Assembly (NCBI GenBank): GCA_021464415.1 | Contig: CM038467.1 | Coordinates: 49,767,309 to 49,831,308 of the forward strand | Reading direction: 5' to 3' | Length of the DNA: 64,000 bases | Source of the DNA: Lonicera japonica | Lineage: Eukaryota; Streptophyta; Magnoliopsida; Dipsacales; Caprifoliaceae | Position numbers and translations under genes: made by a program | The notes under the pieces: model-generated | Told to the model about the DNA's origin: nothing | Databases searched by the model: none | The model's input: only the letters and a program-made list of their open reading frames with translations | Part shown: positions 19,598 to 32,600 of the stretch, piece after piece | Position numbering within the stretch: the stretch's first letter is position 1 | Layout of the letters: each line of letters opens with the position of its first letter

Positions 19598-21788
19598 GTA
19601 TTTATGCACCAGAAAGTAATAACTAAATAAGTCTTCAAGTTTAATGGATTCTATGTCCGCGCATAATATTTTTGCTTCACAATATATATAGGGAACTTCC
19701 TCAGCCTCACACAAGATCACATGTACAAAACAATATCTTCAGCACCATGTTACATTCAACAAACCATGATAATATTATCTTTCTGGTGGTTTAAATAGAA
19801 GTATAGATTGTATAATATCTTAAGCCTTATGGTAATAACTAGTTCTGAATCACCTGTGTCTAACTTTAAAAGCCATGACGATACTATACTTATCTTAAAT
19901 AGAAAGCAAACTCTTAGGAATAGACTCTAGCTAGCAGAGCAGCACAGTCAAAACTGTCTTGCAGCAAGGCTAGACTGTCCATATATTAGATATTACATGT
20001 GATAAAACTAGTAACAATCAGTATAACCAATGAGGAATCATTGAAAAGCCTCATAGGTTCTACATAACCAAAATTATTACTCGGAAGGCTAATTATCAGT
20101 ATGATGGATGCAATATACTGAACTTGCCAAACGAATATTGAAGAAAAAAGGATCAGATACAAAGTAATGGTAATATGGCTAATTTATTTCATCAGAGCTA
20201 CTATTACATAGAAAAAAAAAATAGTGTTGCTGAAGTATTTCTAACTTTCCTCTTTTGAAGTGTTGTAATTTTAAAAGTAACATGGTGATCTAACACTCTG
20301 TATAAAGATTTGCCCAATGATCTATTCCTTATATATAAACAAAAAAGGCCTGATTAAGTGGGTTCAAGTAATTCAAGCTGCACTAAAGGATCTGTATATT
20401 TTCAAGTTAAGAAACAAATTAATATTTATATCACAAATTACTTTTCATTTTTATCATAGGTTAAACACACATACACGTGAAAACAAAAGTTTTTTGGGAT
20501 GAGCCTTGTTATGATTCAATGTCAAATTTTCTTGCTTAATTATATCATAAAAAAACCCATCTCATCTATCAATATTTTGCATTAATAGAAGATCCTGGTC
20601 AATCTATTGAGACGAAGGTAGAAATTATTTTTATTCTTTTGATCTTTTAAGAATTTCACTCTAAAAACCATTTTATTGTTATTTGACATTTTAGATGAGC
20701 AACTTAGCTAGAAAAGATATGTACACTCAAAAAGAGATAGACGAAATCCAATGTGAGTTCATCGAGTTCATTGTGGAGTATATGGAACAGTGATGAAAGC
20801 AACAATAGCATATCAAGGAGGAGGTTAATTCTGATATTGTAATATGTACATCTAGTGTTTTATAACTTAATTTGTCTATAATAGAGTAATACTTCTATTT
20901 TTCATCCGGGGATACCCGTTCTTTAGTCTTAGAAGAAAGCCTTTGCAAATTCGGAGTAGAAAAACATCGTACAACATAAACTTGGAGATTGGAAATGTCA
21001 TTCACAGATGTGTGGGATAAAAGGCAACTATCATCAATTGATATCCTAGTACACAACACAAACCTTGTTTGGTTTTTTTTTTAATTCCAAAGAGGTTGAA
21101 CTTAATTCTGAAAGTAGAACAATTACATTTAAATTGATTGATATTGAACATGCAATTGGTGGGTTGAATTTGAATTTAAAACTGAAATTATTGGATTGAT
21201 TTGAATAAGGATTTTTTGGGTTGATTTGAATTGTATTGAAATTGAATTTGGAGAGGTGGTTCCAGGATTTGTTGCTGGCAGGTTCTTTTAAAAAATGAGA
21301 TACAATCTTGTCATGTATTTGGAAAGTGTCAAAAAAGCTACTTTGATTTTTTTTGACCCGTTTTCAAATTTTATATGACTCTGGCTTATAGGACGCCTGT
21401 TTGAAAATTGCAGGTTGTCCTAAATTGACATATATGACACCTTTTAGTTGTCCTAAATTAGGTTTTCCTTGTAGTGGGTAGCCGCACGGTTGGGAGGCGT
21501 GCAGCTAGGGCGTGCGGTTGGAGGCTACGGTTGGGGCCTGCTGCTAGGGCCCAACCGTACGGCTGGCAGGGAGCCATGCAGTTGAGGGCGTGCGGCTGGC
21601 TCTTTAAAAATACCCCGAAACACCTAAAAACTCAATGGCAACATTGGTCGTAGTAGACTCCTAACGGTTTCAAAGTCAGAGTATTTCCTAACAATCTTCT
21701 ATATACATGATGACTCAAGACTTGATGTAGAATTCTTGTTTTTATAAAAATCAGATTCATACGAGAATCGTGGATTGGGGTATTGACA

Positions 21789-22668
21789 TGCACATTGGGC
21801 CTATTAGCTGCCGGATAAAAATATTGGCGCCAATGTTGGTAGTTAGGCAATTTCGACCATTGCTTTTGAAAAAGCAAATGAGGATATGTTTTTTTTGTGA
21901 TTATTTTATTTTCGGACAATGCATTCTTTTGAAAATATAATATCCTATAATCTGAGATAAATATAAGTAAATCTATTATAAATAATTGAGTTTTTGTCAT
22001 AAGTAAATATTAGGGGTAAATCAAAAAACCGAATCAATCCAGTTTTATTATATTGGTTTGGTTAGGTTTATAAAACTAATAGAAAACAAGGATTGAGCCC
22101 TTAGAATTTAAATTATTTAGTGCTAAGGAATGCATGAGATTTGAAATTAGGATCACCTCCCTCGTTTGAAATTGTTACCGAAATCAACATTTAATTCTTT
22201 CTTGTCGAGCTGGATTAAATAATGCAAAAGACGATTGTACCCCTGTTTTCGTTTTTAATAAGTAATGGAGATTGCTTGATTGAAGGGTTTTGAATTCTGG
22301 TGGTAAATAAGGAAACTTTTAAGTGGTGTTTTGTTTTATTAATTACATTTTCAATAGAAAATTGTATTGGACAGGAATTTATCAGTTTCTTAGGATCATT
22401 ATTTGCATATATATATAATAGACAAGAAGTCAAGAAACCAATCCCTATTATTTTACTTTATGTTATATATGTTTTAAACTATAAATCCATTCTTTTAAAA
22501 CCATATTTCAAGTTTGAATTTGTAACAGTACACAACTGCCCAAGATTGCAGGAGTTAATTTCGGGAGTCATCTCATTGTATTTTGTATATATATTCATCA
22601 AACCAATATGAAGCCTATGTGGTTACATTTCTTCACTTCTGTTCTTCATACTTTCTACTCTTGTTCTT
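21789..22668. other. non-coding flank, probably including a copia 5' LTR remnant
   Basis: AT-rich, no gene. The right part (from about 22470) precedes a copia primer site and probably contains the LTR end, but no second LTR is available for comparison. Confidence 0.35.
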
Positions 22669-22722
22669 ATGGTATTAGAGCAACTTTAATTTATACTGCA
22701 GTTCCATCAAGCCACCACCAAA

Positions 22723-23754
22723 ATGACTACAACCAATAACAATAGTTCAATTCCCAATCCCGTAATCCAGAATACCAATGAACCAAATAACACCCTTATT
22801 GCCATCAATGTTTCTGCCCAAGCCTCACTGAAACTTACTACCAGCAACTACCTCTCGTGGAAGCTCCAATTTCACACTCTATTCATTGGTTATGATCTCC
22901 TCGGTTATGTCGATGGATCGAAACCATGCCCAGCCTCAACTATCACTGCAAACAACACCACTACACCTAACCCAGCTCATACAATATGGACACAACAAGA
23001 CTAATTGACTCTCAATGCACTTGTCGAATATTTTTCTCCCACCCTTATCCTATTCATTGCTTAAGCTAAAATGTCACAGGAGGCTTGGAAAATTATGGCT
23101 AATACATATGCAAAGCCCTCTCGTGGAAGCATTAAGCAAATAAAGAACTGTCTTAAGAATATTTCTAAAGGTTCTCAAAACATTACTTATTTTTTTCAAA
23201 CGGTCAAAGCTCGTGTTGATGAACATGCCATTCTTGAAGCACCGATTGACGAAGACAATCTCACGGACAAAATCGTTGATGGCCTTGGTGATTATTACAA
23301 GGAACTATTACGTTCTATTCAAGCCCAAGACAATCCAATCACCTTCAATGAACTTCATGAAAAACTCCTAAATTTTGAAGTGTCTCTTCAAGGAATAAAA
23401 TCAGAACCATCACACTTCCTGGCTTTGGCAAATCCCGCAAGTCGCAACAATGCGGGTTGGCGTCCAACACATAATCCATCAAACTCAAGAAACCAAAATA
23501 ACTCAAATTGGCGTCCAACACATAATCCAGGAAATCACAATATTGGATGGCGCCCATCCTTTAATAAACCCCCCCCCCCCCCCCCCCCCCCCGGTCTCCT
23601 ACCACTGGGCCCAATCTCTCTAAAACTGATTGACCTCCTCTTCGACCTTATCTTGCATAATGCTAGAGTTGTGGATTACAAGGATACACTGCCAAGAAAT
23701 GTCCCTTGTTCCGCCTTATTCCGGTTCAGTCCTCCACAAATCCAAACACAATAG
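22723..23754 (+). pseudogene. gag: copia 2 gag
   Basis: ATG at 22723 begins an Asn/Thr-rich N-terminus. The copia gag core includes NYLSWKLQFHTLFIGYDLLG and, after TAA 23002-23004 and a second stop near 23062, EAWKIMANTYAKPSRGSIKQ. It ends in an Asn/Trp-Arg-Pro repeat region. A run of 24 C (23569-23592) changes the reading frame just before the zinc knuckle, whose remnant at about 23655-23705 has a stop and a His-to-Tyr change. Confidence 0.85.
23569..23592 (+). repeat. poly(C) tract of 24 bases
   Basis: Continuous C run within gag of copia 2; it encodes poly-Pro in one frame and probably arose by slippage. Confidence 0.95.
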
Positions 23755-23799
23755 TGCCTAATTCTCTAATGCCATGGCAACCTCGAGCTCATTTTGCTG

Positions 23800-24945
23800 C
23801 AAACACTGCTTCCAACACTCCACAATGGCTCTTTGACAGTGGTGCTTTTCATCATATATGTCACTACCGATCTAAGAAATCTATCTCTTCATGCTCCATA
23901 TACAGGTTCCGATGACATTATGATTGGCAATGGCTTGGGTTTACCTATCACTCGTACTGGTTCTACATCACTTCCCACTTCCAATACTACATTTAAATTA
24001 GATAATGTATTATGTGTTCCTAGAATGAGAAAGAACCTAATATCTATTTCACAGTTTTGTACCTCAAACAATGTATCTGTTGAATTCTTGCCGTCTTCTT
24101 TTTTGGTGAAGGAACTTCGCACGGGGGCAATCTTTTTGAAGGGTCACACGAAGGATGGGGTGTTTGAATGGCCGGATTCTTCTCCAACCTCTTCTCCATT
24201 ACTCGCTTTCTTTAGTGTTAAAACTACTTATGTTGACTGCCATCATAGATTAGGTCATCATGCATTTCCCGTTTTAAAACACGTTGTCTCTAATCATTAG
24301 TTAGATTCCTCTACTATCTCATCTAATTTCTTATGTAATGCTTGCCAATGCAATAAAATCCACAGGTTACCTATTTCTAATTCTTCTCTTTCATCTTCTC
24401 AACCACTTCAAGTTATCTTTTCTAATGTATGGACCTCACCTATTACTTCTCACAATGGTTTAAAATAGTGTGTCATTTTTGTTGATCATTTCACCAAATA
24501 CATTTGGTTTTACCCACACAAACAAAAATTTGAAGTTAAAGATGTTTTTATAAGATTTAAAACCATTGTGGAAAAGCACTTCAAAAATAACATTCGTACA
24601 TTATATTCAGATAACAGTGGTGAATACTTGGCTCTTTCCACTTTTTTTGTTACTTATGGCATTGCTCACCTTACAACTCCACCTCACACACCTGAACACA
24701 ATGGGTACTTTAAACGAAGACATAGACACATTGTTGAAACTGGTCTCGCTCTTCTTTCCAATGCACTACCTTTAGCTTTTTGGTCTTATGCTTTTTCCAT
24801 AGCCATTTATTTAATTAATCGTATGCCAACTCCCACACTTCAATTTTCATCTCCATATGAAACAATCTTTGGCACTGTTCTTAACTATTCAAAATTAAGA
24901 ATTGTTGGGTGTTTATACTACTCATGGCTTCATCCTTACTCCTAA
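23800..24945 (+). pseudogene. copia 2 protease and integrase
   Basis: Protease active-site WLFDSGAFHH is at 23826-23855. After CHHRLGHH (zinc-binding pre-integrase part, near 24240) comes the integrase core. Its three acidic positions read Asn (24424-24426, in NVWTSP), Asp (24610-24612, in SDNSGEY) and Lys (24712-24714, in YFKRRHRH), where the family has Asp, Asp and Glu. Two of three catalytic residues are thus lost, both explicable by G-to-A changes. A frameshift follows the protease near 23890, and there are stops at 24298-24300 and near 24467. Confidence 0.85.
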
Positions 24946-25129
24946 CTATATAGTTTATCTTTGCCGAAATCCTATTTCTTGGACTTCAAAGAAGTAGCGT
25001 ACGTGTTGCAGCTATTGCTACTGAGATTAATTAGGTTTGTTCACTTCTTACTGAACTTGGTATTACTCTACCTCATTGTCTAGTGATTTATTGCGACAAT
25101 GTTGGGGCAACACAACTAAGCTCGAATCC
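24946..25129 (+). pseudogene. copia 2 RNase H remnant
   Basis: The frame [15 protein letters not shown] followed by [12 protein letters not shown] is the C-terminal RNase H signature of copia pol. It joins integrase directly, so the whole RT is missing. Confidence 0.75.
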
Positions 25130-25141
25130 TTTTTTTCATTC

Positions 25142-26246
25142 TCTGAGAACCCGGATCTCCGACCCATCTTTCTCGGGGTTTTTTTTGCTTTTCTTGTTTT
25201 GAAGGAGAACTTGTTTCGTAGAGTCACCAGTTTGTTTTACGAGAAAACAAACAAAAGATCATACGAAAGACCATTCGAAGAAGAACTATCTTTCATATGT
25301 TTGAAACCATAAATTTATTGGTAATTTGTTTTGCTAGGGTTCGGGAACTACGTTATAAATTGGGAAGCTGTTAGGCACTCAATTCACCCTTTCGGTTTCT
25401 TAATGGATAATTTATTTAATTCCTATTTTAGAAATCTTGCAAGTAGTTTAAATCGTTTTCAGAATAGTCCTTTCCTGATAAATTCCTTTTTAAAATAGTA
25501 TTTTGAAATCAGATTCGAGCTTTATGAGCACCTACGTATTCATTCGTAGAATGAATTCAGAGTCTCGTAGTTCCATTTATTTGGAAACTATTTTTGTATT
25601 TTGTTTTGTTTTGAAAACGTGTCAAAACGAACTTCTTCGCAAGTTATCTAATTTTCTATATTAAAACTTGTGCAATAATTAAAATCAAAAGAGTGGTAGA
25701 AAGGCGTACTTGATGCGCTTGAAGAATAAAGACTGCTTGCTTGCTTCTTTCTCTCTCTAGAACTTTCTCTCTCTAAAAACTCTCTTAATATTGATCTAAA
25801 CAGATTTTTCTCTCCCTAAAACTTATGTGCATGCTGATCCCTAAAATGAGACTCCAAGAGTCCTATTTATAGGGAAAAAATGCAGAAAAATGGCCTGGGT
25901 AACTGCGCGGCTAAGAGCCAGCCGTGCGATTGGGAGGGCTGCGGCTAAGGCGTGCAGCTAGGGCATGCGGCTCAGGCGTGAGGCTCGAAGCCAACCGTAC
26001 GGTTGGGAGCCAACCATATGGCTAGGGTATGCAGCTCAGGCATGCGGCTTGAAGCCAACCGTGCGGTCGATCCCCGTCCTAGTAAGCGAAGTGGCGACAT
26101 TGGTCGTGGTAGATTCCTAACGCTCTTGAAATCACGATTTTTCCTAACGGTCTCCTATATGCATGACAACTCAAGACTAAATGCGGAATGCTTGTTTTTT
26201 TATGAAAATCAGGTTCACACGAGAGTCGTGGATTGGGGTGTTCACA
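25142..26246 (-). repeat. 3' LTR of element E
   Basis: Minus-strand start TGTGAACACCCC at 26246 and end near 25142. A GAGAGGGTC purine tract abuts it at 26247-26255. Minus-strand TATAAATA lies at 25864-25871 with a GC-rich palindrome region upstream (25911-26070). Confidence 0.78.
25911..26070 (-). promoter_or_regulatory. palindromic operator region of the element E LTR
   Basis: A perfect 16-bp palindrome CCAACCGTACGGTTGG at 25991-26006, with degenerate copies nearby: gccgtgcgattggg (25920), ccaaccatatggc (26011) and ccaaccgtgcggtc (26055). It sits 40-200 bp upstream of the minus-strand TATA box. Related copies occur in the LTRs at 21481-21600 and 63361-63490. Confidence 0.6.
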
Positions 26247-26760
26247 GACCCTCTCGTCCCAGGATTCTTGCTCGCAAGGATTCTTGGACGATAATAAGAA
26301 GACAGCAATTCATGACTCTCGTGTGAATCACAACTTCTTGTTTTATTCATAAAAATCTTTGAATCGAAATGTACCCTTATGGCAGGGGAATTTTGTGGTG
26401 CTTTGGGTAATGTGATCCACGGTTGACCTTCATCTCGGCTAAGCTATCCTTGATACATCAATCTATTGTCCCGTCTACCCTCAGGGAATCCATCTCATTC
26501 CTTCTTCGGATTTTTTGAGCTTATCGATGTTTACCCCCCCAGCTTATGGGATGCACCAATCTTACCATTTACCCTCTGAATAACCTATTCTCAGGAACAC
26601 TTCTCGTTCTTTATAAATGTATTTGAAAAAGTTCTTGGAGTTCAAATTCTTTCAGAATGACACCTTCATGACTTCGTCGTGATAAAACTTCACATTCTTC
26701 TGAGAAGAAATGGTTACCAAGAGTAGTAGGGGTTTGCTCCTATCGCACTATCTTGTTGTC
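26247..26760 (-). other. 3' non-coding tail of element E
   Basis: Non-coding. Its inner end contains taccaagagtagtaggggtttgctc, a degenerate repeat that continues on the other side of the copia insertion (47520 onward). Confidence 0.6.
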
Positions 26761-26765
26761 GTAAC

Positions 26766-28240
26766 TGATGGAGACATAAATACAGGATCGTTTGATATTG
26801 CGTATAGATTGAACAAAAAACTTTTGCTAAAACCCTTTAAGAATAAAGGAATTTCACCTTTGTGGATCATGTAGAGGATCCATATAAGGATATTAGGGTT
26901 TGAAAGTAACAGATTGCGATTTGGTCAGATTTTTTAATTCTCGCTGAGCTGCGAAAATCGATTGTTTTCACCACTAAAACGACTTCTGATCATCCTGAAT
27001 TTTCTTTTGATAATTTTAACTTTGCATTTCGAACGTCATATCCAAAAATCAGCCCGATCGAACGGTGCGATCAAAAGTTACGATTGATTTACGATTGCAG
27101 TGCCGAAAACCTAAAGATCTTCTATCGTATTTCTTCCGCCATAAAATCTTGCACCGAGTGTGGGCTACGGTATCACCAAGATTTTCTCCTCTCTCAATAG
27201 AACAAACCCTAACTCATGAGAATTATTATAATCATAATGAGAAGAGACAAGGCCGACGTATATATAAGGCTACGATAGGGACCTTAAGGAGAAATAAGTG
27301 TTTGGGCTTCCTATGGAAAGTTGGAATCCTTATTCCACTATGAATTAGTTCCTTCCATAAATTATAATTCACACCGCTAAAGAATTATAATTGCACTCCC
27401 ATCCTTGTCTTAAAATTATATTTCGAGCTCCTTATTATTAATTACTTATTATTCTCCCCACGTTAAGATTACAGATAACCGTTATTTAAATTAAATTACT
27501 GACAATTTTATTTAAATGACTTCTTAATCCTTCAGCCTACCACTTAACTTATTTGATATGTCGGATTAACATAATCCACCTGCAGGGTTTAACATGATTA
27601 AAACTTATAAGCTTCTCAAGGGGCTATCATCAATCTCGATACTGGGACGTGGATTCCATCAATAATTAATATTCATCATACATATAGTGTCGTCACCCAA
27701 CTCAAGAAGATTATTGATCCATAAATGAATCTCACTCTTAATGAGTCAAAACAACAAAGACTACATATATATATGTCTATTAATTCTTTCAAGATTAAAA
27801 GCATAAGTAATCATAATGACCATGGGATTTTAAATTTTTTTATATAGTCAGTATAAAAACAATTAACCCAAACTGGTCCTATTCAATACACACAAAGTGT
27901 ACTAGCACAACGAGTTAAAACTATACCGTTTCCTGTAGTTAAGATAAACTACTAAAACTTGTGCTACAATCCTACCGATGGGTGTCTAATTCCATCTAAG
28001 ACTATGAACCATTAAACTTATATTTCACAAGAACCGATGATATGATCTTCTGTGTGTAAGCTATACTCTACACACCAAATCATCTACTATTTGGAATAAA
28101 AGACACACATACACAATATTTAAATAAATAATATAATACAACCATTGCCCATAAAGATTCTCATTAAAATAGCAAAACTAAGTTTATAACATATCTAAAC
28201 CAACAAAAAAAATTATGTCTTTTAGTATATCACTCTAACA
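26766..28240 (-). repeat. 3' LTR of the outer copia
   Basis: 1475 bp; minus-strand start TGTTAGAGTGATATAC and end TGTCTCCATCA. Same length as the 5' LTR of the inner copia (34033-35507). Confidence 0.93.
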
Positions 28241-29463
28241 ATCTCCCACTTAGACACAAAGCCACGCAACTATGTATCTCACTCCCATTCCCTCAACGTG
28301 AACATGTGTTTTCCCATTTTATGAATCCTCGGTTCTTTCGAGTTCGCAACTGTTTTACTATTATCAAAATAAAGTGAAATAGCTTATAACACTGAAGGTG
28401 CCACATCTAAATTCATATGGAAGTTCCTTAGCCAAATCTCCTCCTTAATTGCTTCTAAAGCAGCCATATATTCAGCTTTCATGGTGGAGTCAGCAATGCA
28501 TGACTGCTTAATACTCCTCCAACCAATGACTCCACCTCTTAGAGTAAACACATAACCTGAAGTTGACTTTCTGGAATCCTAACTTCTGACTAAAAATCTT
28601 TGTCTGTGTATCCAACAGGTACTAGACTACCTCATACCCGAATAAACAGGATTATTAATGTAAAGATCAATCACAAATGTACCAGAACAAACAAATTCTT
28701 TATTTTTTCTAATGATAACTGATTTATCATTAAAATAAACAAAATATTTGTCCTCAACCAATCTAGAAATAGAAATCAAATTCCTTCTAATGGAAGATAC
28801 ATATAGACATTCCTTAATCATTAATATCATATTCTGATTAGACTGAAGATAAATATCTTTTATTGCAACTGTTGCCATATTCGTAGCTGTCCATATGTAA
28901 ATTTTCTCTATTTTTAATTTGTCTGGTTTCTTGAAACCCCTACAAAGTATTGCAGACATGATTAGTGGCTCCCGAATCTACACACCAGGTACTGCTAGAT
29001 CGGACCACTAAACTAGATACAATAATAAATAGATGAAATTTATATATGTTGTTATAACGGTTTAGGAAACTGGGACAATCTTTTTTCAAATGCACTTTCT
29101 ACTGACAGTGAAAACACTGGCCCATAGGCTTTTTCACTCCTCCTAGAGGTTCAGCGACTGCTGCACGCACTGCACATTGTGGGACTACAGCTTATGCATT
29201 CTTCTTCTTCCTAACTTGCTTTTGGGCATAGAAGTTAAAGCTTTCTCAGCTACTAGAGTACTAGCCATCTTACCAAGGAGTTCCTCAACTGCTTGAAATT
29301 CTTTAAGAAGTTCCAACAATGAATAAAGCTTATTCATGTTGTAATTCTGTCGGAATTCCTTAAATAAATCCAGCAGCGACTGGAGAACGATATCGACCTG
29401 AGTTTCCCCATCGATTTCAGCTCCAAAGATCTCTTAGTTCATTTAGAAGACCGATCATCTTCA
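28241..29463 (-). pseudogene. outer copia interior, 3' part (gag end, protease, RNase H end; pol deleted)
   Basis: On the minus strand the gag tail, zinc knuckle (about 29130-29100), protease and pre-integrase region (NLISISRLVEDKYFVYF, open from 28959 to 28627) join directly to the RNase H end at about 28628. The intact copy at 34033 has roughly 2.4 kb of integrase and RT sequence between these points. It ends in the LTR-proximal tract cacttagac / ctcccac. Confidence 0.82.
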
Positions 29464-29504
29464 TACTACACCAAAAATAGGAAATTGCAACTTTCAATTA
29501 TGCA

Positions 29505-29635
29505 ATATTTGTGACTGTTAATAGCAATCACAATGATTATGATTGTCAACGACAGTCACAAAGATAAAATAGTCATAAACTTGGAGATTTATGACTGCTA
29601 TTGGCAGTCACACAAATTGTGACTGCGGCAGTCAC
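29505..29635. repeat. left subterminal repeats of CACTA 1
   Basis: Repeated tgtgactg and cagtcac units in both orientations, several forming tgactgctattggcagtca-type palindromes. Confidence 0.85.
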
Positions 29636-32600
29636 CTATTTTGTATCAGTTATATGTTTTATAAAAAAGCGATACCGTGCTGTATTTTATACAAATACAC
29701 CTCCACAAGCCCTAGATAACATTTGTATGACTCTCGCGCTCTCATTCTTTCACTATCAGATCCATCCAAGCCCTAGATAACACTTGTATAACTCTATCTC
29801 GCTATTTCGATCCATTATTTCACTCTCAAATCCAGTCAATCTCACATTCATTTGTTGAAATCCATCAAAGTCACTCTCCAGATTCGTTTGTTAAAATCTG
29901 TTCAGATCTGTTTATAATCTATTGTCAACCGAAGAACACTTTGATTCGTTTGTGCAAAGCCCTAGAAGAACAGTCTCAAATTCTCTTATGCATAGCCCTG
30001 CAAGAACACTCTCAGATTCAAGAACAATCTTAGATTTCTATAGCTACAGGTAAATAATAATCGCTCTCAGATTTTTCACATATTTATAATTCTATCTTTA
30101 GGTAAAGATTTAGAAGAGATACTTGTCTCTTCTTCTATACATGAGATATATATGTGTGTGTGTATGTGTGTGGTTCTCCATGTGAGGGCCAAAGACTAGA
30201 TACTTGTGCTGGTAGTTGCCTAAACAAGTTAGGACCCATCTAAATATCTCCTACTCTGTTCTTGTTTTCAATACAAACATATCTATGAAGATCTTACCCT
30301 CAGATATAAAAACAAATGTGAGGCCCAGCTTATTTTCTTAGTAATAAATATATTAATGCTCGATCTGAATAATTTGATAATTTTTTTTCTAAATCCTATC
30401 ATATATTCATAACCAAATTTTTAATCATATTATTATTCAAATATATACTATTGATTATATTTTCTAATTAGAAATAGGGAGGATCGAGTTTTACCATAGA
30501 TTCAATAGACATGTAATTTAAGACATTAGTCTAAGATGCTATTTAGTTGATATTGCTAATCCCCCACCCTTAAATAACAATCCGAAATAAGCTTTTTTAT
30601 GCGCAATATGCTATTAGCCAAGACCAAAATTTACAACACCCCTCATTTCTGCCAAAGGCCATGCTTTGATCTAAGAAGTTTAATGTTCTATTTATTTGTT
30701 TCCTTTTTCATCTTTTTTATCCCAACATAGGAAAGGATTGAATAAAATACATGTCTTACACTTGGCAATATTTGCTAAATTCAATAAGAAGGCAAGTGTG
30801 GCTTCTGAATTTTTCTATGCATATATATAATAAAAAAGGAACAAAAGAAGTGGTACATTATTTCCCTCATCATATATTGCTGTCTCTCTTCTCTCTTTTT
30901 ATGTATACTCATATATGTGTGTGTTTGTATGACTTGTAAATATGAACATTTCCACCTTGATTTAAGGATGCTTTTACACTGATGATGAATTTTTTCTTGA
31001 ATTTTAGTAAAATCATGAATCTTTGGTGGAATTGTCTTGTTGATTTTCCTACAATTTATGCATGCTATGGCTATAATTGCATGTGGTTGACATTTGGTGG
31101 GGGGATTCAATTGGTTGTAAACATATCTTGATACACATTATACTTCAAAGTTTGTTTATGGAATGTGATTTTCATTATTCTTACTTTATTCAAGTGAAAA
31201 ACGTAACCCAAAAAAAATCATATTTTTTACTTCCAGAGTAGAACTTAGGAGATAAATAAGAACTAGTTGTTAGATTTCCAATTCAAAATAAGAAAACTTG
31301 GAAGCAATTAATGCTGCCGATTTTTTATTTTTTTCTCGTTTCTATGTACATCTAATGGTTGGAATATAACTACTCGACTTGTAAGGACTATCAACAAAAG
31401 TTTTTATCATGTTTATTTGTTCTGTATCTGGGAAATGGGATTCTTTTTTATCATCTGATGCACGTGGGATTCTTTTTTATCATTTAATGCACATGAGATT
31501 TGATTTAGCATTACCTGGCAATTACTCAACTGAACAGTTACAAATAATATGACAATATTCGGCAAATGGAACCCCAAAATTCAAGGTTTGATCATACATG
31601 TTGCTAGCAGCAATTGTGCAAAAAAATAGTAGAATTTCTTATTTATTTCATCTAAGACAAAGAACTTATAACTGGATCATTTCATCAAAATTTTGTTAGA
31701 AATTGAGAACAGTGTAGCTTGCATTAAAGTAACCTTTCTACGTACATGGGTATATTGGCAGGCAGTAGCAGTAGGGAAAAGATTGCAATGACTGAATGAG
31801 TGTTCTTGGTGATATCGATCCCATTATAGTTCGGTACTCAGATTGGTTGGCCTTGTCCTATCAACCGGTGTTACTTTTGGCTATTACTACCCAATTTCCT
31901 GGGTGATACGAGCAACCCTGCTGATTAGTGAAAGCATTTTGGTATTTTCACAATTTATTTTTTATAGTTGGCTTTAGTCTTGGTTGCTAATTTATTGATA
32001 AGATATCTAAAAATGCCTCAATATTTTTATTTTACTAAATGATTTTTAGCTTTGTGCATGTTTGATTAGTGCTTCAAAGAAATGAAATCTAAATATAATT
32101 CATCATTTTCCCTCCGTGTATTCAGCAAGGAATATTTGTACGTGAATCTCAAAAGAAAATTCATTGGTTGAGATGCAATAGAAACTGTGACACAGAAGAA
32201 AAATAAAAACAGTGGAAGCATTTCAGCTATTGAATTTGCTGAATCAATATACAACACTTTAACTCTTCAACTGCCCATCTTCTTCTCTCTTCTTGTTCCA
32301 GTTATTCTCTATCTACATCTTTACTGCTCTACATATACCTACAAATATATATGTATATGTGTTTGTGTATATCTTTTTGTTATTCGGTTAATTTAGAAGT
32401 ATAAAATTGAGAATATTTGTTTGAAGTTGAGTTCCAGTAAAGTTAAAGAATTGATTATAATCATAATAAATTAGAATGAAATAACTAATAAATTAGAAAG
32501 CCATGCAACCAATCAGGAAAATCATAATCATCCATCCCGAATGAAAAATAGGCACCAGAAAATTGTTATTTTATCTTCTACTATTAGCACAAAATACTCC

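Larger units (their letters stand above)
18089..21476. mobile_element. non-autonomous CACTA transposon 2
   Basis: Starts CACTACAACAAAAAAC and ends TTTTCCTTGTAGTG, flanked by the 3-bp duplication GGT (18086-18088 and 21477-21479). Subterminal TTTAGGACA motifs recur in both orientations at both ends. It is 3.4 kb with no transposase frame. This is a textbook CACTA (En/Spm) structure. Confidence 0.9.
17186..21788 (-). repeat. Tat-type LTR (solo), minus strand, split by a CACTA element
   Basis: Plus-strand ends TGTGAGAATTTGG and gggtattgaca match the LTRs at 25142-26246 and 62563. Net LTR length is about 1.2 kb. The CACTA at 18089-21476 sits between its TATA box (18031-18038, minus) and its GC-rich operator region (21481-21600). 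No matching target duplication is seen at the LTR ends. Confidence 0.72.
22669..25129 (+). mobile_element. truncated Ty1/copia element 2
   Basis: Primer site TGGTATTAGAGC (22670-22681, one mismatch to the initiator-Met site), then gag, zinc knuckle, protease and integrase in copia order. The RT region between integrase and RNase H is deleted near 24945-24985, and RNase H is cut off at about 25129, twelve bases before the LTR of element E. It is a family distinct from the copia elements at 26766 and 34033. Confidence 0.85.

Noticed and set aside
27065..27343. Frame beginning MRSKVTIDLRL, also found at 34930, 41787, 46323 and 58024
   Set aside because: It lies in the copia LTRs antisense to the element, recurs only because the LTR is repeated, and spans the LTR transcript leader.
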